From assembly GCF_000316575.1 (NCBI RefSeq), contig NC_019682.1, positions 5,020,001 to 5,084,000 on the forward strand: DNA of 64,000 nt, read 5' to 3'. The DNA is from Calothrix sp. PCC 7507 (GTDB lineage: Bacteria > Cyanobacteriota > Cyanobacteriia > Cyanobacteriales > Nostocaceae). The position numbers and the translations under genes are program-made. The notes under the pieces are model-generated. The model saw only the letters and a program-made list of their open reading frames with translations, was not told where the DNA came from and ran no database searches. Shown here piece by piece: positions 1 to 7,927 of this stretch (position 1 is the stretch's first letter; each line of letters starts with the position of its first letter).

Positions 1-227
1 GGACGAATATAAGCAGCGGTGATGTCGCTCAAATCAACTTTTTCGCACCAAGTACGCAGTTGTCCTTGAATGATGGCATCTGAGGAATTACTGACAGTCA
101 GTTCAATTTCCGTCTCTAAAATATCTCGTTGGTCAAGCAATATTGTCGGTACACCCAGCCGAGTCAGTTCTGAGTGGACTGCTGCTAAAGGCGGTTCATC
201 GGCAATTCCCCACAACAAAATCAGCAT
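1..227 (-). CDS. ATP-grasp-like protein, N-terminal part (runs off window)
   Basis: Reading the minus strand from the ATG at 227 gives an open frame to the window edge (about 75 residues) starting MLILLWGIADEPPLAAVHSE and ending ...DITAAYIRP. The alternating beta/alpha pattern and the 'ITAAYIRP' strand resemble the pre-ATP-grasp domain of RimK/MvdD-type ligases, which join a carboxylate to an amine or hydroxyl using ATP. The ATG overlaps the stop of the upstream gene (ATGCTGA), so the two are translationally coupled. The catalytic ATP-binding part lies outside the window, so the ATP-grasp assignment is inference; that the frame is a real gene is well supported. Confidence 0.6.
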   Translation of the reverse strand, partial: MLILLWGIADEPPLAAVHSELTRLGVPTILLDQRDILETEIELTVSNSSDAIIQGQLRTWCEKVDLSDITAAYIR

Positions 228-916
228 CTAGCATTACCTCCACTCAAATACTCAAAAATGGCATCGGCTACTTCTGGCGTAGAAGTATCAGTCGAGAGGT
301 CAGCACCCAAAAATTCGTCACCACTAAAATGAACCGTTAATAAGTCAACTTTAGCCGCATCAGCGAGATTTCTGGCATAATGTGCGAGGGTTTTGTCTAC
401 AGCACCTAAGCAGCGATTACCCACTACAGTCACCGTTGCTGAAGGCTTTGGCAAAACTTGCGGCACAATATTAGGTGATAGGATGACTTGTCGCTGTCTG
501 GGACGTACCGGAATACCTATTTGGGCGGCTGCATAAATCCATTGTTCCGCGCGCCAAGCCGGGCCTAACAGGTATGTTGGTGTTGGTCGGTTCAATACAG
601 GACATGGCAATTGCGATAGCCAGGAAATCAGAAATGCATTCATTTCCGCAGCCACATAGGCCCGGTCATCAGGGACAATGTGGAGCAGTTCTCGCTCAAA
701 AATACAGGGTAGGCGAGTGAAAACACCAGTAATTTTTTCCAGTGCCATCGCCTGACCACCAATTACGGCTGTAGAATCCTGAGGAGAACTCAGGTAGTGT
801 CGCCATCCAGCCACCGATAAGTCTTCACATGTCAGCAGGCTGGCACCATGAACCGCCCAACGAGCAACCAGCGCCTCAGCGGCTTTATCATGACGACTGG
901 CGACAACAACTAGCAT
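221..916 (-). CDS. ATP-grasp-like/pre-ATP-grasp protein of unknown function
   Basis: 231 residues. The pattern '...GVFTRLPCIF' (about 65-75), 'RAYVAAEMNAFLISWLSQLPCPVLNRPTPTYLLGP' spread over about 85-120, and 'QWIYAAAQIGIPVRP' matches the N-terminal half of MvdD/graspetide-type ATP-grasp ligases, where the corresponding segment reads roughly R-x-E-x-L-x-P-V-N-P and is followed by A-x-x-x-G-L-x-V-P. The C-terminal half is short and I see no convincing Mg/ATP-binding carboxylate set, so it may be a non-catalytic partner of the downstream gene, which it overlaps by 7 nt. It lies 5 nt after the Lys/Glu-rich gene, giving a three-gene operon. No precise function can be given. Confidence 0.6.
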   Translation of the reverse strand: MLVVVASRHDKAAEALVARWAVHGASLLTCEDLSVAGWRHYLSSPQDSTAVIGGQAMALEKITGVFTRLPCIFERELLHIVPDDRAYVAAEMNAFLISWLSQLPCPVLNRPTPTYLLGPAWRAEQWIYAAAQIGIPVRPRQRQVILSPNIVPQVLPKPSATVTVVGNRCLGAVDKTLAHYARNLADAAKVDLLTVHFSGDEFLGADLSTDTSTPEVADAIFEYLSGGNARC

Positions 917-921
917 GAGTT

Positions 922-1770
922 CTAATTCCTTGCTTGATTGACTATTTGTTCACCAACGCTGGGGCGTTCTTGGGACTGGATAAAAGATTTCCCATTTGCT
1001 AGACGCTGTTCTAAATCATCCAGTCGTTGCGCCATCAAACCGAGTATTTGTTGTGCGCCATTTGAGAACACTGGAGTGGGAAATTCGATTGGGCCTGTTT
1101 CAGATATTTTGGGATCTGGAATTGTGTCGGGGATTTTGTTCTCGATTTCTTTAATTTCGTTCTTTTCTTTAATCTCGCCCTTCTCTTTAATCTCTTTAAT
1201 TTCGCTCTTTAGTTCTTTGGCAGGTTTTGCTGGGCCGAGGAGTGTAAATTTGCTACTACCATTAGCTGTAGGTAAAGCATACGCTAACTGGTCGAAGTCA
1301 GGAATAGCGACGGCTAAGTTTTGAGGTAGGAATGTACCTCTGTGTTCTGGTGTCAATAGCAAGTCAACAGAATTTGGCGCAAAGGGAGAAATTAAGAAGA
1401 TTTCTGCATAGCCGCGAATTTCTAGGTTTTTGGCTGCTAGGACTTCTGGCTTACTCACATCGGGTAGTAAGGTAATCAACGCTGTATCGTTAGCGGGAAT
1501 ACCGACATTAAAAGTGAATCTTTTGGGATCACCGACAACGGAAGTTAGGTCACTAAAAATGTTAGCACCTGTGACATCACTGATTGTCACCGTGTCCGCA
1601 ATATTTAACTCAGGTGTCGTTGCAGTGAATTGCAGTCTGAGTCTGACATTAGCATTGCTAGTATTAGCAATGGTTAAAAAGTAACCTTGAACGACGGTAC
1701 GAGCTACAGCAGCCGGACCAACGGGTGAAATAGGCTTGACTAGGAGTTCAAAGGTTGATAAAAGAGCCAT
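922..1770 (-). CDS. Conserved hypothetical protein with Lys/Glu-rich repeat segment
   Basis: 282 residues using the ATG at 1770, which has a good Shine-Dalgarno (AGAGG, about 7 nt upstream); an in-frame ATG at 1797 would add nine residues but lacks one. Residues 1-180 look like an all-beta domain (MALLSTFELLVKP..., many alternating hydrophobic strands). Residues 182-212 are an almost pure K/E/I stretch built from repeats of the type EIKEK. A helical, coiled-coil-like tail follows (about 238-262, 'LMAQRLDDLEQRL'). No signal peptide is evident. First gene of an operon with two ATP-grasp-like genes; I infer it may be their substrate or partner. Not recognised as a named family. Confidence 0.65.
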   Translation of the reverse strand: MALLSTFELLVKPISPVGPAAVARTVVQGYFLTIANTSNANVRLRLQFTATTPELNIADTVTISDVTGANIFSDLTSVVGDPKRFTFNVGIPANDTALITLLPDVSKPEVLAAKNLEIRGYAEIFLISPFAPNSVDLLLTPEHRGTFLPQNLAVAIPDFDQLAYALPTANGSSKFTLLGPAKPAKELKSEIKEIKEKGEIKEKNEIKEIENKIPDTIPDPKISETGPIEFPTPVFSNGAQQILGLMAQRLDDLEQRLANGKSFIQSQERPSVGEQIVNQARN

Positions 1771-1886
1771 ATATTTACCTCTTGAGTACATATACAACCT
1801 AACTGCCTATACCTATGGACGGACAGTACCCTTGCGGGTGATATTTAAGACACAAAAAAAGTAGCTTAGAATACAATTTTTCTCAT

Positions 1887-1916
1887 AAAAAAAATGGCTC
1901 TGTTAAACACAGAACC
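1887..1916 (-). terminator. Rho-independent terminator after acsF
   Basis: On the minus strand a GGTTCTGT/ACAGAGCC stem (one G-U pair, short loop) is followed directly by A and a run of eight T. It lies just downstream of the acsF stop. Confidence 0.8.
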
Positions 1917-1941
1917 ACTAAAGCTTTTACACAACTAAAAC

Positions 1942-3018
1942 TTAGCGAGCTAGTCCTTGAGCAGAAGCAGCATCAATCGGCTTCATCAAGTACAGCCGCA
2001 GTAATTGCCAACCCATAGAGGTGAAAACTGGCAATTTTTGGAAGAATTGCAGGAATTTAGGAGTTTTGGAATTAGCGATCGCACTCAATTTTGACATTTT
2101 GGTGACACAAATATCCAACCGCTGATAAAACTCTGGATTCTCTACATCCAACATCAACGGGAATACCCGGCCTGCTGTTTCATTGGTCTTCTGAATCACA
2201 TGGATGTCATATTCCCGTGCATCAAGACCCATTGAAGCGTAAAAATCTTTCCGCTGGATGTCATTGAGATACATCGTCGCAAACACCGACAACAGGAAGA
2301 AGCGACTCCAGAGGCGCGCTTTCCAATCATTCAACATTTGCGGCTGGGATTTCATCACCGCATCAAAGAAATCACCATGACGGTTTTCATCCTGACACCA
2401 GTTTTCAAAGAACCGGAAAATTGGATAAATTTGGTCTTCTGGATGTGCTTCTAGGTGACGATAAATGGTGATATAGCGCCAATAACCAATTTTTTCGGAA
2501 AGATAAGTAGCGTAGAAGATGAATTTCGGCTTAAAGAAGGTGTAGTCGCGACTCTTAGTCAAAAATCCTAAATCTAGGGAAAGATTAAAGTCAGACAGCG
2601 CCTTATTTAAAAAGCCAGCATGTCGTGCTTCATCCCGCGACATCAAGTTAAAGCACTCTGCTAAAACTGGGCTTTTGTCCTTCAAACGGCGTCCCAGTTC
2701 CTTATATAGCAAAAAGCCTGAAAACTCAGCCGTGCAAGAACGTTCGAGAAATTCCACGAACAATTTGCGAGTTTCCCCATCAATATGATCCCAGGATTGT
2801 TCAAACTCTGCATCCCGAACAAAATGATGGCGGTTGTAGTCAACACGAAACTCTTCCAGAATGGCTCTCAGCTCGTCTTCATTGACGGAGATGTCCATCC
2901 GCGCCATTTCATCAAAGTCGGTGGTATAAAATCGCGGTGTTAATAGTGTTTCTTTCGCCGGGACTTTAACTCCTGGCCGCAATTCTTCAAAGCCTGGTTT
3001 TTTTAGGGAATCTACCAT
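1942..3018 (-). CDS. acsF: Mg-protoporphyrin IX monomethyl ester (oxidative) cyclase
   Basis: 358 residues, full length for the AcsF/ChlA family. This aerobic di-iron oxygenase forms the isocyclic fifth ring of chlorophyll (Mg-protoporphyrin IX monomethyl ester to divinyl protochlorophyllide). Di-iron ligand motifs are visible: E98 (AEFSGF), E130-x-x-H133 (DEARH), E175 (SEKIGYW) and E211-x-x-H214 (DENRH). The N-terminal '[15 protein letters not shown]' is a family hallmark. A clear terminator follows at 1887-1916. It stands alone, divergent from the TM2 gene at 3312, with about 290 bp of promoter region between them. Cyanobacteria often carry two paralogues used at different oxygen levels; which one this is cannot be told here. 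Confidence 0.96.
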   Translation of the reverse strand: MVDSLKKPGFEELRPGVKVPAKETLLTPRFYTTDFDEMARMDISVNEDELRAILEEFRVDYNRHHFVRDAEFEQSWDHIDGETRKLFVEFLERSCTAEFSGFLLYKELGRRLKDKSPVLAECFNLMSRDEARHAGFLNKALSDFNLSLDLGFLTKSRDYTFFKPKFIFYATYLSEKIGYWRYITIYRHLEAHPEDQIYPIFRFFENWCQDENRHGDFFDAVMKSQPQMLNDWKARLWSRFFLLSVFATMYLNDIQRKDFYASMGLDAREYDIHVIQKTNETAGRVFPLMLDVENPEFYQRLDICVTKMSKLSAIANSKTPKFLQFFQKLPVFTSMGWQLLRLYLMKPIDAASAQGLAR

Positions 3019-3311
3019 GTCTTGATTTCTCTTTTGTCTTTATTATCTTAAGTACACCAGAGAGCCAAGGGTTTTGCTCTTGCAAGGCGCAACTAGACGA
3101 CAATACACTATTTGCATTTGTATAAAATTCAGTCTACCAAGGTGTAGGGTGAAAACTTGTAAGCAAAACGTTAAGAGTTGCAACAATACCCCAAGTCATA
3201 CGGAATTGAGCATCGGGAATCGGTAGTTAGGCAAGGTTTACTCTAGCTGAAACAAAACAGCATCAGAAAACCGTCTCAGAAAGTAAGAGCGAATCCAAGG
3301 GGTCGAAAAAA

Positions 3312-3806
3312 ATGAATGTGGAAAGCAACACCAAAAAAGACCGTCTTCTTGTCTCCTACATTTTATGTGCAGCCTGGTTTTTCGGCTTCGGAGGACTACA
3401 CCGTTTATACAATGGCAAGATTGGCACGGGTGTGTTGTGGCTCTGTACTTTTGGTATTTTTGGCATTGGACAGTTCATCGATGTGTTACTCATCCCTGGT
3501 ATCGTTGACGAATACGATTTGAAACTCAGGGCTAGCACGGGATTATCTCCCTTGGGTGTGCCGCTAAATCAGCCTGCTGTAGCCTCTCAGGTTTATCACC
3601 CAACTGGCAACCAACTGATGGTGAAACTGATCGAAGCTGCAGAAACCAGAGGTGGAACCCTAACTGTCACCCAAGGTGTCAAGGCGACAGGAGCCAGCTT
3701 TGTGGAAGTAGAAACTGCGCTTAAGGAAATGCTCAAATCAGGTTACGTCAAAATAGACAACGACCCCATTACAGGAGCCGTCGTCTACCATTTTCACGAG
3801 ATTTAA
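3312..3806 (+). CDS. TM2 domain membrane protein with C-terminal winged-helix-like region
   Basis: 164 residues. Residues about 12-63 form a TM2 domain: two membrane helices around the motif 'FGFGGLHRLYNGKIGTG' (G-x-H-R-x-Y-x-G-x-x-x-x-G), a signature of this family. The C-terminal half (about 100-164) is soluble, with a helix-turn-helix-like order (LMVKLIEAAETRGGTLTVTQGVKATG...VEVETALKEMLKSGYVKI) ending in a beta hairpin, suggesting a winged helix. Such cyanobacterial TM2 proteins have no firm function. Convergent with the DUF2996 gene; heptamer repeats (AACTGTT) fill the gap. Confidence 0.85.
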   Translation: MNVESNTKKDRLLVSYILCAAWFFGFGGLHRLYNGKIGTGVLWLCTFGIFGIGQFIDVLLIPGIVDEYDLKLRASTGLSPLGVPLNQPAVASQVYHPTGNQLMVKLIEAAETRGGTLTVTQGVKATGASFVEVETALKEMLKSGYVKIDNDPITGAVVYHFHEI

Positions 3807-3840
3807 ATGGGGGAACTGTTAACTGTTAACTGTTAACTGA

Positions 3841-4374
3841 CTAATTCCTACCTAGCCACTTTTGACCGTTCAAGCGCTGGACTAAGCCAAATACCATTAA
3901 ATCAAGGGTAATTTTGCGCTCATCAATTAAGAATGACTCGAGTGTGCTAGGTTTTTTACCTTCATTACAAGAAAATCCCTTTTTCCCTTGAATGTCTTCG
4001 TCGGGGAAGTATAAGTTAAACTGACGCGCACCGTTTTGCCAACTACCGATAATTTGCCAGTATTCTTCGGCTGATTCAAAACCAGTGATGGGAAGTTTCT
4101 GTTTAGCAAAAGATAGTTGTAAGTCGGGTACACCTTCGTCGGATATGGCCTTTTGCACAGCTGGTAAGTAGTTTTGCTGGATGAACTCCACAAACGGCTT
4201 ATCTTCAACAGCAGGGGGTTTTTCCTTTTTGGCGGCGGCTGGTGGTTTCTCCCCTGTGGCAACTTTGGCGGCGGCTGGTGGTTTTTCTTGTTTAGTTGGT
4301 GGTGTAGAGTCCTTGGGATCTGGCTTGTTGGGAGCTACGTCTCCCGCTTGATCGTGATTGGTTTCTTCTGCCAT
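3841..4374 (-). CDS. DUF2996 family protein
   Basis: 177 residues. The N-terminal 60 residues are low-complexity and rich in Pro, Ala and Lys (repeats of EKPPAAAK). The C-terminal 115 residues (from about 62, FVEFIQQNYLPAVQKAI...) form the conserved cyanobacterial DUF2996 domain, with 'GSWQNGARQFNLYFPDEDIQGKKGFSC' near the middle spread over about 110-135. No signal peptide or membrane segment. The family is nearly confined to cyanobacteria and plastids; function unknown to me. The disordered linker varies between species. Confidence 0.8.
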   Translation of the reverse strand: MAEETNHDQAGDVAPNKPDPKDSTPPTKQEKPPAAAKVATGEKPPAAAKKEKPPAVEDKPFVEFIQQNYLPAVQKAISDEGVPDLQLSFAKQKLPITGFESAEEYWQIIGSWQNGARQFNLYFPDEDIQGKKGFSCNEGKKPSTLESFLIDERKITLDLMVFGLVQRLNGQKWLGRN

Positions 4375-4524
4375 TGCTCAGGTCAATCCTTTATCTAGCT
4401 TTCAGAGCGATCGCTCACCTTGTGGTGTTAGTCATTTTTATTTTGACATATGAGTCATCTACAAAATGCCACAATTTATGATTATTCTGGGAATACGCAT
4501 ACTGCAAGGCGGAATTCAAAAACC

Positions 4525-5154
4525 ATGAATCATCAAAATTGGCTGTCTCGCGTAGCTCTAATATTTGCCTTGACCTTTAGCCTGACATCCTTCACTACTT
4601 TACTAGCGATCGCCTCTCCTGCTCCCAAAAATAGCCCAGTTGTGGAAACACAAACTAAACAACTCCGCCCAATTAAAATCACATCTCAGGAAATTAGTCA
4701 AGTGCAGCGGGCATTACCACAACGCAAACTGCTGATTGAACACGCATTCCGAGTGAATTTACCAGATTTTGGTAGTTGTATATTTGTACCAGTACAAGAA
4801 TTTTCCCAGAACCCCAAAAAAGCCAAGCTCTCATTATATCTAGTCAAGAATAACCAAGTAATCTACACCTTTCCGCAATCTCAACAGGTGCGACCTTGGA
4901 ATCTCATCTCACTCAAAGCTGTATCTTTTCTCGAACTAGATTTTGATGGGCCCGATGAAGATGGAATTCTCCTAATTAGTAACTATACTGCTGCTGGCAA
5001 ATCTCAAACTTTCCCTGTCGCAACTCTTTATCATAGAGAAAAAAACGGATTTAAGGTTTATGAAGATATTAGTAAAAAGCTGACTCAGCGGAAGGTAAAG
5101 ACAATTGCTGAAGCCGAGAACATCTTAAGAAAAGATTTTGGTTTCATACCATAA
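4525..5154 (+). CDS. Secreted hypothetical protein
   Basis: The open frame begins at 4450, but the ATG at 4525 is preferred because it gives a typical signal peptide (MNHQNWLSRV followed by a hydrophobic stretch ending near 'AIASPAPK'); the longer form would bury that sequence. Mature part about 180 residues, no membrane segments, rich in beta strands ('FGSCIFVPVQEFSQNPKK', 'LDFDGPDEDGILLISNYT'). Not recognised. Followed by heptamer repeats and a palindromic repeat half. Confidence 0.6.
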   Translation: MNHQNWLSRVALIFALTFSLTSFTTLLAIASPAPKNSPVVETQTKQLRPIKITSQEISQVQRALPQRKLLIEHAFRVNLPDFGSCIFVPVQEFSQNPKKAKLSLYLVKNNQVIYTFPQSQQVRPWNLISLKAVSFLELDFDGPDEDGILLISNYTAAGKSQTFPVATLYHREKNGFKVYEDISKKLTQRKVKTIAEAENILRKDFGFIP

Positions 5155-5159
5155 ATATT

Positions 5160-5330
5160 GTCATTGGTCATTTGTCACTTGTACTGAGCGCAGTCGAAGT
5201 ATTGGTCATTTGTCATTTGTCATTGGTAAGGGGTTTAAGCCTGTTTATGTTTCGTAATATAGTTTGATTTATTCTTGCCTACTGCCTATTCCCCATACTT
5301 CGACTACGCTCAGTACAAGTTCCCTATTGC
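5160..5330. repeat. Heptamer repeats and inverted cyanobacterial repeat
   Basis: Variants of CATTTGT/CATTGGT in tandem (5160-5226), and an inverted pair built on ACTGAGCGCAGTCGAAGT (about 5182-5200) and its near complement ACTTCGACTACGCTCAGT (about 5299-5316). The first motif recurs inside the MITE at 7777-7905. Confidence 0.7.
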
Positions 5331-5344
5331 CTATTGCCTTTTCA

Positions 5345-5578
5345 CTAATCACCACTCAAAGTTTCAATCAACAAATCTACCTGCTGCTGTCGCTGCTGCA
5401 AGAAACTTTCGCATTGACGTAAATACTCAACTGCAGTGGCAAATTGGTCAAACACCGCTTCTAACTCCAATTCACCCGCTTCAATCCGAGCAATAATACT
5501 TTCAATTTCATCCACCTTGACCTCATAATTCCAACTTTCCGTAGAGTCAGAATTAGCAGCATTCTTACGTTTAACCAT
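5345..5578 (-). CDS. xseB: Exodeoxyribonuclease VII small subunit
   Basis: 77 residues, usual length for XseB. Core '[29 protein letters not shown]' (spread over about 19-47) is the family signature, a helical hairpin that binds the extended C-terminal helix of XseA. ExoVII degrades single-stranded DNA to oligonucleotides. It lies 150 bp downstream of xseA on the same strand; the gap is filled by a seven-fold heptamer repeat, so co-transcription is likely but not tight. Confidence 0.95.
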   Translation of the reverse strand: MVKRKNAANSDSTESWNYEVKVDEIESIIARIEAGELELEAVFDQFATAVEYLRQCESFLQQRQQQVDLLIETLSGD

Positions 5579-5579
5579 T

Positions 5580-5630
5580 ATCAGTTATCAGTTATCAGTT
5601 ATCAGTTATCAGTTATCAGTTATCAGTTAT
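5580..5630. repeat. Short tandem repeat, heptamer TCAGTTA x7
   Basis: Seven perfect tandem copies of TCAGTTA between xseB and xseA. The same heptamer recurs near 33705-33730, 59150 and 59855-59875, a typical cyanobacterial STRR. Confidence 0.9.
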
Positions 5631-5727
5631 AAGCCAGAGTTCCACACGTCTAATGATTACTGAATGGAGTCAAAGTAAGGTGGTAGGTTTTAGAGGTTCA
5701 ATCCCTGACTGAAACCATGATAACTGT

Positions 5728-6978
5728 TTACTGTTCACTGTTCACTGAATTTACTTGCTTAACTTCTACTTTAACCTCACCCTTTCCCAACTGAATCAAT
5801 AACTCATCCCCCACAGCTAATTCAGCCGCAGAACGAGCGATCGCCCCATTTTCCTGTCTCACCACCGCATAACCACGCTGCAACACCGCTTTCGGATCAA
5901 GACTAGCTAACTTTTGCCGCAATAATTCTAGATGTTGTGTTGCTTGCTGCGATCGCCTCGTTGTTGCTTGTAATAATTGCTGACGCTTCCAAGTTATTCT
6001 CTCCACCTCTTGCTGAACTTGCCGATCTAACCGCAAATGCCGCAACCGATTTTGTAATACTTGCAGTTGATTTTTAGCCGTTTTTTCAGAGTTCAGCACC
6101 GCTTCCTGTAAAGCAGTGACACGCTGCCGATGCTCAATATACAATTCAGACAATGCAGGTACAACCGTTTCCGCCGCCGCAGTTGGTGTATGCACACATG
6201 CATCTGCAACTAAATCTGCTAAAGACTCATCCCGTTGATGACCAATACCAGTAATTACTGGTATAGAACAATTAGCCAGCGATCGCACTACTCGTTCATC
6301 ATTAAAGCAAGCCAACTCCTCAACCGCACCGCCTCCCCGCGATAAAATTAGCACCTCGGCACGTCCATCTCGTTCTACCCGTTCAATAGCTTTAACTATA
6401 GATTCTGGTGCTTGCTCACCTTGTACGGTTGCAGGTGAAAATAAAACTTGTAAACCTGGATACCGTTGTCTCAGGGTTTTTTGAATATCACCCCAAGCCG
6501 CCGCTGTGGGTGAAGTGACAACAGCGATCGTTTGGGGATGTCTAGGGAGCGATCGCTTTCTCGCCGCATCGAACAATCCCTCAGCCAACAAGCGATTGCG
6601 TAACTGTTGATAGCGCAGCGCCTGTAACCCTTCGCCAGCAGGTAAAGCCTGCCATACTGATAACTGATATTCTCCCCTCTGCGGATACAGCCGGATACTA
6701 CCCAAAATGATTAACTGTTCACCAGGGACAGGTATCTGTGCCAGTTTCACCAATTGACTATTCCACACCACACACTTAATCCCTGCTGTCCCCTCTGGAT
6801 CTTGCAGTGTGAAAAACAATCCACTACGGTGGTGATTTGCACTAGAAACTTCGCCAGTCACCCAAACTTGCCGCAATTGCTCATCCTGTTCCAACAGCAA
6901 GCGGATATAGTCAGTCAACCCAGCCACAGAAAGCGCAGTATCAGTAACGAGAGCGTTGGGAAAGTCGAAAGTCATCAA
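5728..6978 (-). CDS. xseA: Exodeoxyribonuclease VII large subunit
   Basis: 416 residues. N-terminal OB fold (about 12-110, 'VWVTGEVSSANHHRSGLFFTLQD'), then the catalytic domain with 'AVVTSPTAAAWGDI' (about 152-165), 'LILSRGGGAVEELACFNDE' (about 210-229) and 'PVITGIGHQRDESLADLVAD' (about 237-256), all XseA hallmarks. The region after about 290 is coiled-coil, as expected for assembly with XseB. Catalytic large subunit of the bidirectional single-strand exonuclease. MM at the start leaves one residue of doubt. Confidence 0.96.
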   Translation of the reverse strand: MMTFDFPNALVTDTALSVAGLTDYIRLLLEQDEQLRQVWVTGEVSSANHHRSGLFFTLQDPEGTAGIKCVVWNSQLVKLAQIPVPGEQLIILGSIRLYPQRGEYQLSVWQALPAGEGLQALRYQQLRNRLLAEGLFDAARKRSLPRHPQTIAVVTSPTAAAWGDIQKTLRQRYPGLQVLFSPATVQGEQAPESIVKAIERVERDGRAEVLILSRGGGAVEELACFNDERVVRSLANCSIPVITGIGHQRDESLADLVADACVHTPTAAAETVVPALSELYIEHRQRVTALQEAVLNSEKTAKNQLQVLQNRLRHLRLDRQVQQEVERITWKRQQLLQATTRRSQQATQHLELLRQKLASLDPKAVLQRGYAVVRQENGAIARSAAELAVGDELLIQLGKGEVKVEVKQVNSVNSEQ

Positions 6979-7046
6979 AGATGCCTGAAAGCATTGGCTG
7001 CAGAGATTTTAGCATTTTTCATGAAAGCCAGTTTATCCTAATCAAC

Positions 7047-7182
7047 GGCGTTACTGAATCGAGGTATGAAAGTTGAAAATTCCATATCTCTCTTTTCTTA
7101 CTCTCTGCGCCTACTCTTCGAGAACGACTTCGTCGAATGCGGCTCTGCGTGAGACAAATTCATACTTTCATTCAGTAACGCC
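7047..7182. mobile_element. MITE with 13-bp TIRs and 8-bp direct repeats
   Basis: GGCGTTACTGAAT (7047-7059) is the exact inverse of ATTCAGTAACGCC (7170-7182); similarity continues imperfectly inward (TATGAA about 18 nt from each end). The 136-bp unit is flanked by TAATCAAC on both sides (7039-7046 and 7183-7190), a target duplication. No transposase inside. Similar in size and style to the cyanobacterial Nezha MITE, but I could not compare sequences. Confidence 0.85.
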
Positions 7183-7212
7183 TAATCAACTTATGTCGCG
7201 TGCAAGATGTGA

Positions 7213-7407
7213 TTAGTGAGAACTTATTGCTGCAATATCAGCTTCAGCTTTGGCAATCAGCTTATTTAGTTTTCCCGATGTCAAATCATCTGCGATTTGC
7301 TTGTCCCAAATTTGTTCTAAATATTCTTCCAGCCAAGCAGCTAGGTGACGAATATCATTTTCCGGTAGTTGTTTGATAGCAGCTTCGACTTCCGGCAAAC
7401 TACCCAT
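7213..7407 (-). CDS. Orphan antitoxin-like protein, C-terminally shortened
   Basis: 64 residues: 'LPEVEAAIKQLPENDIRHLAAWLEEYLEQIWDKQIADDL' followed by 'GKLNKLIAKAEADIAA'. This is the common cyanobacterial small protein found upstream of a RelE/ParE-family toxin gene. In my experience of the family it usually continues a few residues further; here it ends ISSH, close to the MITE at 7047-7182, and no toxin gene follows. I infer that the toxin and the antitoxin tail were lost. Confidence 0.6.
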   Translation of the reverse strand: MGSLPEVEAAIKQLPENDIRHLAAWLEEYLEQIWDKQIADDLTSGKLNKLIAKAEADIAAISSH

Positions 7408-7460
7408 ATCTGAGTCGATACCTCAATACTTTCCTGATTTTATCTCATGATAGAGCGATC

Positions 7461-7500
7461 GCCCTAATCACGGGGAATATATTCTTGAATGCTGCGATAC
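7461..7500 (-). pseudogene. Remnant of the 3' end of a BamE-like paralogue
   Basis: Minus-strand reading gives ...QEYIPRD then stop, identical to the last seven residues of the gene at 7928-8482, with matching nucleotides beyond the stop. It appears to be the scar of a duplicated or rearranged copy. Confidence 0.5.
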
Positions 7501-7545
7501 ACTAAATTAAAGCAATCTCAATATTTTATAGAAGGTTAAATCATT

Positions 7546-7812
7546 ATGGAAAAAATAGAACTTGAACTAGATAGACTTACTTTTGAGCGAGCCAAAACTC
7601 TAGCAATAGTTAATCATTCAACCCTACCCGAATTGATTACTCACATAATTGAACATTTGGCGAAAATTCAAGAAAACAAAGATCCATTGATGGGATTATA
7701 TGCTGATGTCCCAGAAATTGTTGATGAAATTGTCGCCGAAGCAATGGAAAAAAGAGGACATACAGTATCAGATGAATATAGCGGTTTTCAGATCAGTGAA
7801 GTACAGTTTTAA
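7546..7812 (+). CDS. Antitoxin-like small protein with MITE-derived C terminus
   Basis: 88 residues. 'IELELDRLTFERAKTLAIVNHSTLPELITHIIEHLA' followed by an acidic helix is reminiscent of ribbon-helix-helix type antitoxins. The last ten residues (SGFQISEVQF) and the stop are encoded by the left part of the MITE at 7777-7905, so the native C terminus has been replaced. No toxin gene follows. Function is inferred only from size and fold pattern. Confidence 0.5.
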   Translation: MEKIELELDRLTFERAKTLAIVNHSTLPELITHIIEHLAKIQENKDPLMGLYADVPEIVDEIVAEAMEKRGHTVSDEYSGFQISEVQF

Positions 7813-7905
7813 ATTGTAAAAGCCCGTAGGGTTGGGGTTTTCCCGTCCTCGATTGTATGTCACTGAGCGCAGTCGAAGTGTTGCACCCGACCGAAAACCG
7901 CTATA
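7777..7905. mobile_element. MITE (TATAGCGGTTTTC family), copy 1
   Basis: TATAGCGGTTTTC (7777-7789) and its exact inverse GAAAACCGCTATA (7893-7905). The outer TA pairs fit a TA target duplication as in IS630/Tc1-type elements. It contains the repeat CACTGAGCGCAGTCGAAGTG (from 7861), missing from copy 2 at 23785, so it carries a nested insertion. Confidence 0.85.
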
Positions 7906-7927
7906 AAGTCGAAAAGTCCCTACTGCC

